Shown here: positions 4,735 to 8,971 of the stretch, piece by piece
Numbering within the stretch: position 1 is the stretch's first letter
Layout of the letters: each line of letters starts with the position of its first letter
Source of the DNA: Planctomycetota bacterium
GTDB lineage: Bacteria; Planctomycetota; Phycisphaerae; Phycisphaerales; SM1A02
Assembly (NCBI GenBank): GCA_027295435.1
Contig: JAPUKX010000147.1
Location: 1-8,971 of the forward strand
Reading direction: 5' to 3'
Length of the DNA stretch: 8,971 bases
Program-made: the position numbers and the translations under genes
The notes under the pieces: model-generated
The model's database searches: none
What the model was told of the DNA's origin: nothing
Seen by the model: the letters and a program-made list of their open reading frames with translations, nothing else

Positions 4735-6156
4735 TCAGCGTCTCGGCCCGCGAATCCGCTGCGGGCGTCCGTGGTCGCCGGCACTGAGGAAGCCAGAGTA
4801 ATTGCGCATCAGCAGGTTCGCTTCGATGCGTTGAATCAGGTCCAACCCAACGCTGACCACGATCAGCAGGCCGGTTCCGCCGAGGAAGCTGGCCACGAGA
4901 AAGGGAATCTGCATCTGCCTGGCGACGATCGCGGGGATCACCGCGATGATCGCCAAGAACCCCGCCCCGACATAGGTCACCCGCTCCATGACGGCTTCGA
5001 GGTACTCCGCGGTCCGCGGCCCCGGACGAAGCCCCGGAATGAAGCTGCCGTGATCGCGTAGCTGCTTGGCCATCTCCTCCGGGCTGAACACCACAGTCGT
5101 CCAGAAATAGCTGAAGAAATAGATCAGGATGATCTCGCAGATCACATAGGGATAAGCGCCGATCTGGACATTGTTGGCCAGAAAGCCGGTGACGCTGGGC
5201 CACCAACTCCACCAGCTATCCGGAGGCGTAAGCGAGGCTTGCTGGCTCATCCACCCGAAGATCGCCGAAGGGAAGATCATCAGCGAGCTGGCGAAGATGA
5301 TCGGCATGACGCCGGCATGGTTGACTCGAAGCGGCAGGTAATGGCGTTGGCCTCCGTAGACCTTGCGACCCCGGGTGTGCTTGGCCTGTTGAATGGGGAT
5401 GCGGCGCTGGGCCACGGTGATGAGGATGGCGCCGGCGACCACAAACACAAAGGCCGCGGAAAGAAAGAGCAACCCCATCACGCCCAGACCGCGAGTGTCC
5501 GCCTGCTGGCTCGGATCGAAGTTCGTCACGATCCAGTTGATGGCGTTGGGCATGCGCGAAATGATCCCCGCGGTCAGGATCAGCGACACACCGTTGCCGA
5601 TGCCATATTTGTCGATCTGTTCACCCAGCCACATCAGGAACATGCTGCCGGCGGTCAGCGCGGTCATCCCGGCGAAGAGAAACAGCAGGTTGTTGGGCGC
5701 GGTGGTGAACGTCGCCTGGACCAGTCCCTGAGCCTGCATGTATTTGAGCCACATCAGCGACTGGATGAAGCACAGACCCACCGTCGCATAGCGGGTCCAC
5801 TCGGTAATCTTCTGCTGGCCGGTGGCCCCCTCCTTCTTCAGTTCCTGAAGGCGCGGCACCGCCGTCTGAAGGAGCTGGAAGATGATCGCGGCCGTGATGT
5901 ACGGCATGATCCCCAGGCCGAAGATCGTGGACCGGCCGAAGTCACCGCCGGTAAAAATGGAGGCGTATTCGATAAACCGCCCGAACCCGCCGGAATCCTG
6001 GCTGGCCTGCTCAGCAAACTCCGCCAATCGTGTCTGATCCACGCCGGGCAAGGGAATCCAGAACCCGATGCGATAAATCAGCAGCATCGACAACGTGAAC
6101 AGCACTCGGTTGCGGAGATCCGGAATTCGAAAGATGTTGATGAGCGCCTGAAGCAT
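4735..6156 (-). CDS. secY: Protein translocase subunit SecY
   Basis: SecY is the pore of the SecYEG channel, which exports proteins across, or inserts them into, the cytoplasmic membrane with SecA or the ribosome. The 473 residues are slightly longer than the usual 430-450. About ten hydrophobic segments can be seen: near 18-36, 83-103, 122-140, 155-178, 188-210, 225-250, 280-303, 333-357, 393-412 and 416-440. Family motifs include IYRIGFWIPLPGVD (27-40), a plug region SIFTGGDFGRSTIFGLGIMP (66-85), LGEQIDKYGIGNGVSLIL (177-194), the loop RRIPIQQAKHTRGR (251-264), and FIPGLRPGPRTAEYLEAVM (372-390), whose Arg/Gly loop contacts the ribosome and SecA. The last 18 residues are a basic tail (GRPQRIRGPRR). 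No strong ribosome binding site precedes the ATG. It follows rplO by 47 bases. Confidence 0.97.
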   Translation of the reverse strand: MLQALINIFRIPDLRNRVLFTLSMLLIYRIGFWIPLPGVDQTRLAEFAEQASQDSGGFGRFIEYASIFTGGDFGRSTIFGLGIMPYITAAIIFQLLQTAVPRLQELKKEGATGQQKITEWTRYATVGLCFIQSLMWLKYMQAQGLVQATFTTAPNNLLFLFAGMTALTAGSMFLMWLGEQIDKYGIGNGVSLILTAGIISRMPNAINWIVTNFDPSQQADTRGLGVMGLLFLSAAFVFVVAGAILITVAQRRIPIQQAKHTRGRKVYGGQRHYLPLRVNHAGVMPIIFASSLMIFPSAIFGWMSQQASLTPPDSWWSWWPSVTGFLANNVQIGAYPYVICEIILIYFFSYFWTTVVFSPEEMAKQLRDHGSFIPGLRPGPRTAEYLEAVMERVTYVGAGFLAIIAVIPAIVARQMQIPFLVASFLGGTGLLIVVSVGLDLIQRIEANLLMRNYSGFLSAGDHGRPQRIRGPRR

Positions 6157-6203
6157 GGGGTTGGTCGTTGCGGCGAAGGAATCTATTCTCGACGAGGCGA
6201 AGG

Positions 6204-6725
6204 CTATCGGGCTTCAGTTGGGCCGGCGCTGCTGACTTTTCTCTCGTTCGTTCTGCGGGATCGAGTCCATTTGATCCGCGGCACTGCGGTGACGGCGCCG
6301 CCGACTGCTTCGATCTTCGCTTGGGCGGAGGCGGAGAACTTCGCAGCGGTCACGTTGAGTTTCTTGGTCAATTCCCCTTCGCCGAGAATCTTCAGGGGAA
6401 GCTTGGCATCACGGATAACGCCGGCGTCAGCGAGCGTCGCGACGGTCACCTCGGCTCCTTCGACGCAGCGAGCCTGCAGCGTCTTGACATTGACCACATG
6501 GTAGAGCCGGCGGAACGGAGCGTTGGTGAATCCGCGCTTCGGCATGCGTCGAATGATCGGCATCTGTCCGCCCTCGTAGCCTGCGCGCCGCTTCCAACCG
6601 GATCGTGATGCGGCCCCTTTGTGCCCACGCCCGCAGGTCTTCCCACGCCCGCTGCCGTCCCCGCGGCCGACCCGCCGACGAACCTTGTACTTGCCGACTT
6701 TGATGGTGATTTCGTGAATCATCAT
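6204..6725 (-). CDS. rplO: 50S ribosomal protein L15
   Basis: L15 is an early-to-middle assembly protein of the large subunit whose long N-terminal extension threads through 23S rRNA. The first half has the diagnostic Gly/Arg-rich segment (VGRGDGSGRGKTCGRGHKGA at 19-38), then RSGWKRRAGYEGGQMP (41-56) and RRMPKRGF (59-66). The globular second half has LPLKILGEGELTKKLNVTA (109-127). At 173 residues it exceeds the usual 145-150 by a basic and Ser-rich tail (WTRSRRTNERK and on). The open frame extends to 6821, but those 32 residues are acidic and overlap the end of rpsE; the tandem ATG-ATG at 6725-6720 preceded by GGAG gives a canonical start, and either Met could be used. rpmD, normally just upstream, is missing: the gap to rpsE is only 56 bases. 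Confidence 0.95.
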   Translation of the reverse strand: MMIHEITIKVGKYKVRRRVGRGDGSGRGKTCGRGHKGAASRSGWKRRAGYEGGQMPIIRRMPKRGFTNAPFRRLYHVVNVKTLQARCVEGAEVTVATLADAGVIRDAKLPLKILGEGELTKKLNVTAAKFSASAQAKIEAVGGAVTAVPRIKWTRSRRTNERKVSSAGPTEAR

Positions 6726-6736
6726 GATGAGGCGAT

Positions 6737-6740
6737 CTCC
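6737..6740 (-). promoter_or_regulatory. Ribosome binding site that decides the rplO start
   Basis: GGAG on the minus strand lies 11 bases before the first and 14 before the second of two adjacent ATG codons. It favours the start at 6725 over the much longer open frame from 6821. Confidence 0.55.
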
Positions 6741-6781
6741 AACATGATCCTCTGCGGCCTCGACCGCTAGAGCATCTGAGT

Positions 6782-7597
6782 TCAATCCTTCGGCGCCGGT
6801 CGCCTCTTCAACAGCGACCACATCCGCTTCTTCGGGGCCGACTCGTCCTTCTTTTGGGGGGTCGCTGCTTCGGCCGGTGGTGGTTTCGTCTCAGCAACCG
6901 CCGCCGAACTATCCAAGGACTGGGCACCGGTCGGCGCCGGGGTGGCGGGCTCTGGCTTGGGCCGGCTGCGGCCGCCAGGAGGCTTCCTCGGCTCGGATCG
7001 CTTGGACTCTGCGGCAACGTCAGCCGTCGCGGCCGCTTGTTCGCCGGGCTCAGCCCGGTCGCCCACCATGATCGCCTGACCACGTTGGATCGCTTCCTCC
7101 ACCTCGCTGAGTCCCACGTCCACGCCACGCAGCGCACAGATGATTCTCTTGGACCGAAGCTGCTGCAGGCCGTTGATCACCGCCTTGACCAGGTTCTTGG
7201 AGTTGTTGGACCCAAAGGACTTGGTCAGACAATCCTGCACACCGAGCATTTCCAACGGGGCACGAACGGCAGCGCCGGCAATGACGCCCGTCCCCGGCGC
7301 CGCAGGAAGAAGCCGTACCATGCACGCGCCGAATCGGCCGGTGACGGCATGAGGAATCGTGCGCCCCTGCATCGGATAGGCCCGCATCTTGCGCCGAGCC
7401 TCCTTCTGCGCCTTCTCGATCGCCGGAGGAACCTGATTGGCCTTGCCGTAACCGATGCCGATCTGACCGCGGCGATCGCCGACGACCACCAGCGCCGCAA
7501 AGCTGAACCTCCGGCCGCCCTTCACCGTGGCAGCCGTGCGAAATACACCAACGGTTGTTGATTCAAGCGCCGATGTTGCGTCAAGAATTTCCGCCAT
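6782..7597 (-). CDS. rpsE: 30S ribosomal protein S5 with long C-terminal extension
   Basis: S5 lies at the mRNA entry side of the small subunit, near S4, and affects decoding accuracy and helicase action on mRNA. The N-terminal double-stranded-RNA-binding-like domain shows VKGGRRFSFAALVVVGDRRG (25-44) and IGIGYGKANQVPPAIEKA (46-63); the C-terminal domain shows LLPAAPGTGVIAGAAVRAPL (96-115) and KSFGSNNSKNLVKAVINGL (126-144). The core ends near residue 165, as in ordinary S5 of 165-170 residues. About 105 more residues follow, rich in Ala, Pro, Lys, Glu and Ser, without aromatic residues until the end (KKRMWSLLKRRPAPKD). This looks disordered and has no L30 signature, so it is not a fusion with the missing rpmD. 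The Shine-Dalgarno sequence is weak. It follows rplR after 106 bases. Confidence 0.95.
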   Translation of the reverse strand: MAEILDATSALESTTVGVFRTAATVKGGRRFSFAALVVVGDRRGQIGIGYGKANQVPPAIEKAQKEARRKMRAYPMQGRTIPHAVTGRFGACMVRLLPAAPGTGVIAGAAVRAPLEMLGVQDCLTKSFGSNNSKNLVKAVINGLQQLRSKRIICALRGVDVGLSEVEEAIQRGQAIMVGDRAEPGEQAAATADVAAESKRSEPRKPPGGRSRPKPEPATPAPTGAQSLDSSAAVAETKPPPAEAATPQKKDESAPKKRMWSLLKRRPAPKD

Positions 7598-7621
7598 AAG
7601 TCATACCCGATCGTTGGGGAG

Positions 7622-7652
7622 CGTGGGTTTGATGGGGGCAGCCACGCCCACG
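7622..7652 (-). other. Inverted repeat in the rplR-rpsE spacer
   Basis: CGTGGG (7622-7627) pairs with CCCACG (7647-7652) around a 19-base loop, and inner alternatives (CGTGG with CCACG at 7642-7646) are possible. It lies about 25 bases before the rpsE start. There is no T-run, so it is not a standard terminator. It may be a leader structure or chance. Confidence 0.25.
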
Positions 7653-7666
7653 AGCCGACCTTGTGA

Positions 7667-7708
7667 TCCTAATGCCTATTGCCTAGTGCCGAATGCCTCA
7701 TTCCTAAA
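7667..7708. repeat. Degenerate 7-base tandem repeat over the rplR stop codon
   Basis: Six heptamers fill exactly 42 bases on the plus strand: TCCTAAT, GCCTATT, GCCTAGT, GCCGAAT, GCCTCAT and TCCTAAA. On the minus strand this reads as copies of an AxTAGGC-like unit that begin at the rplR stop codon (7706-7704) and run into the spacer before rpsE. A related array lies over the infA stop codon, and the two share an exact 12-base string. Confidence 0.65.
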
Positions 7709-8066
7709 ACTCCAACCCACCCTTACGAGCAGCCTCCGCGAGCGCTTTGATCCGGCCGTGATACCGGTAGCCGCTACGATCGAAAACGACGCTGCGAATC
7801 CCTGCATCCTGGGCGCGCTTGGCTAGCGATCGACCGACGGTCGCCGCCGCTTCACAGTTGCCGCCGGGATCGACCTTGCCGTTCTTGTCGAGCGTGGAGG
7901 CGGCAACCAGGGTTTTCCCAGCCAGATCGTCAATGATCTGAGCGTAAAGGTGCTTGACGCTGCGGAAGACCGAAAGACGAGGTCGGGCAGCCACACCCAT
8001 GACGCGCTTGCGAATGCCCGCCTTTCGGCGTGATCGTCGCTGTCGTTTCAGTTTGATGCGTTGCAT
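7704..8066 (-). CDS. rplR: 50S ribosomal protein L18
   Basis: L18 binds 5S rRNA and with L5 anchors it in the central protuberance of the large subunit. The 120 residues match the family length. The very basic N-terminus (KLKRQRRSRRKAGIRKRV at 5-22) is followed by RPRLSVFRSVKHLYAQIIDD (28-47), GKTLVAASTLD (50-60), the helix VGRSLAKRAQDAGIRSVVFD (77-96) and the C-terminal RSGYRYHGRIKALAEAARKG (97-116), ending GLEF, all classic L18. A GAGGA site stands about 10 bases before the ATG. It follows rplF by 75 bases and precedes rpsE, the standard spc order. Its stop codon lies inside a 7-base tandem repeat that fills part of the next spacer. Confidence 0.97.
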   Translation of the reverse strand: MQRIKLKRQRRSRRKAGIRKRVMGVAARPRLSVFRSVKHLYAQIIDDLAGKTLVAASTLDKNGKVDPGGNCEAAATVGRSLAKRAQDAGIRSVVFDRSGYRYHGRIKALAEAARKGGLEF

Positions 8067-8141
8067 GTCAGCCGCTTCCTCAATCGTCGAACCGTTTGAT
8101 GCGTCTCGTCGTGGCGATCCACCGGCGCCGGATGTCTCAGC

Positions 8142-8699
8142 CTAGGCCCCGAATACTTTGCCCTGCTTGCGAATGATCACTTCGTCGGCGTATTTGATCC
8201 CTTTGCCGTTGTAGGGTTCGGGTGGCCGAGCGGCGCGAATCTCGGCCGCGAATTGGCCGACGACCTGCTTGTCAGGCCCGGCGACGGTGATGCTGTTCCT
8301 CTCTACCTCGACTTTGACACCGTCCGGAACGGGCAGATCCAAGGGGTGGCAATAGCCCACGTTGAGCTGCAGCGTCTCGCCAATGGGCTTGGCGTTCCAC
8401 CCCACGCCATTGATAACGAGTCTCTTGCTGTAGCCATCGGTGACGCCGACGATCAGGTTAGCAATCAAGGCCCGGGTGAGACCCCAATAGGCTTTCATCT
8501 GACCAACCTTCATCTGGTCCTCGCCGATGGAGCAGATGATGCGATTCTCACCTTCGTCCCAGGTCACCGCGACCTCCGGGCGATGAGTCATCGCCAGCTC
8601 GCCGCGCGGCCCTTGCACGGTCACGACACGGCTCTGGGGATCAATCGTGACCCGTACGCCGGCCGGAACGTTGATTGGTTTCTTCCCGATGCGAGACAT
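8142..8699 (-). CDS. rplF: 50S ribosomal protein L6
   Basis: L6 binds helix 97 and the sarcin-ricin region of 23S rRNA, close to where elongation factors dock. The 185 residues fit the family (about 177-185). It starts MSRIGKKPINVPAGVRVTID and has two repeated alpha/beta domains: the first with VVTVQGPRGEL (25-35) and the second with SKRLVINGVGWNAKPIGETL (91-110) and GYCHPLDLPVPDGVKVEV (115-132). The C-terminal signature is VAGPDKQVVGQFAAEIRAAR (139-158) followed by PPEPYNGKGIKYADEVI (159-175). An AAGG site lies roughly 11 bases before the ATG. It follows rpsH by 67 bases and precedes rplR. Nothing suggests truncation or unusual codon use. Confidence 0.97.
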   Translation of the reverse strand: MSRIGKKPINVPAGVRVTIDPQSRVVTVQGPRGELAMTHRPEVAVTWDEGENRIICSIGEDQMKVGQMKAYWGLTRALIANLIVGVTDGYSKRLVINGVGWNAKPIGETLQLNVGYCHPLDLPVPDGVKVEVERNSITVAGPDKQVVGQFAAEIRAARPPEPYNGKGIKYADEVIIRKQGKVFGA

Positions 8700-8766
8700 G
8701 GTGACTCGAGCCTTGCTTCGCTTTACTCCGAGCAGCTGCGTGGTTCGTTGGGCCTGGGGCCAACCA

Positions 8767-8971
8767 TCAGGAGACGATCGCCACGACCTCCCCGCCGACG
8801 TTTTCCTGTCGGCATCGCCGGTCGCTCATTACCCCCCGGCTGGTAGAAACAATGGCGATTCCCAGGCCTTGGAGCGGCCGAGGCAGATCGCTCATACGAC
8901 AATAGACCCGCCGACCCACCTTGGACACCCGATCAATGGCATGAATAATCCGCTCGCCGCGGGGGCCGTAC
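8767..8971 (-). CDS. rpsH: 30S ribosomal protein S8, C-terminal part only
   Basis: S8 is a primary binder of the central domain of 16S rRNA and in many bacteria represses the spc operon. The 5' part lies beyond the right edge; 67 residues remain. They align with the C-terminal half of S8: RIIHAIDRVSKVGRRVYCRM, SDLPRPLQGLGIAIVSTSRG and VMSDRRCRQENVGGEVVAIV. The core signature (GIAIVSTSRGVMSD followed by GGE) is decisive. The end is VVAIVS where most S8 proteins end in an aromatic such as VW, a small deviation. The stop TGA is at 8769-8767, and the position directly before rplF agrees with the standard spc order. Confidence 0.93.
   Translation of the reverse strand, partial: YGPRGERIIHAIDRVSKVGRRVYCRMSDLPRPLQGLGIAIVSTSRGVMSDRRCRQENVGGEVVAIVS

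Noticed and set aside
4562..5212. In-frame upstream extension of infA, making a 288-residue protein
   Set aside because: The extension overlaps secY in another frame, reads as low-complexity Arg/Gln/Gly sequence, and the canonical IF-1 start MAKEEK is present.
5239..6504. Long plus-strand open frame of 421 codons antisense to secY and rplO
   Set aside because: Its His/Arg/Asp/Gly-rich translation has no domain features, and it lies wholly over confidently identified minus-strand genes. Long antisense frames are expected in GC-rich coding DNA.
6782..7100. S5 tail as a fused L30 (rpmD) domain
   Set aside because: None of the L30 core features is present; the tail is Pro/Ala/Lys low-complexity sequence.
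1..8971. A hidden defence, mobile or other novel multi-gene system
   Set aside because: All coding space is taken by housekeeping genes in conserved order, with no transposase, integrase, CRISPR repeat, toxin-antitoxin pair or composition shift visible.

Overview
The window is GC-rich and tightly conserved in content. It holds thirteen genes, all on the minus strand, and is the distal spc operon plus the alpha operon of a bacterium. In transcription order (right to left) they are rpsH (3' part only), rplF, rplR, rpsE, rplO, secY, infA, rpmJ, rpsM, rpsK, rpoA, rplQ, pheS, and the start of a small proline-rich membrane protein that runs off the left edge. Several traits point to a planctomycete or close relative (Planctomycetota, perhaps Phycisphaerae-like): wide spacers between ribosomal genes, an L15 that begins MMIHEIT, long Ala/Pro/Lys tails on S5 and L17, no rpmD, and mixed Shine-Dalgarno use. 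This assignment is an inference from the sequence style; no database search was made.

Right part (8971-6204): S8, L6, L18, S5 and L15, that is, four proteins of the two ribosomal subunits plus the S8 end. S5 carries a disordered C-terminal tail of about 105 residues. rpmD (L30), normally between rpsE and rplO, is absent. Middle part (6156-4346): secY, encoding the membrane channel for protein export, then infA (initiation factor IF-1). The adk and map genes often found between them are absent, and the 173-base gap instead holds a good sigma70-type promoter, so infA and everything after it may form a separate transcription unit. Left-middle part (4285-1285): rpmJ, rpsM, rpsK, rpoA and rplQ, without rpsD. 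The L36 protein lacks most zinc ligands, and L17 has an internal insertion and an extra tail. A perfect GC-rich hairpin directly follows rplQ.

Left end (1174-1): pheS, the alpha subunit of phenylalanyl-tRNA synthetase, sits where it is not normally found and has no pheT directly downstream. Behind it is the first 43 codons of a proline-rich, probably single- or multi-pass membrane protein that I cannot name.

Together the genes make ribosomal proteins, RNA polymerase alpha, an initiation factor, a translocon subunit and an aminoacyl-tRNA synthetase subunit: a growth-rate-linked gene expression block. I see no mobile element, CRISPR, tRNA, rRNA or defence system. The less ordinary signals are two degenerate 7-base tandem repeats that straddle stop codons, alternative hairpins upstream of rpoA, the internal promoter, and the lineage-specific extensions and losses listed as findings. 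I do not see a previously undescribed multi-gene system here.
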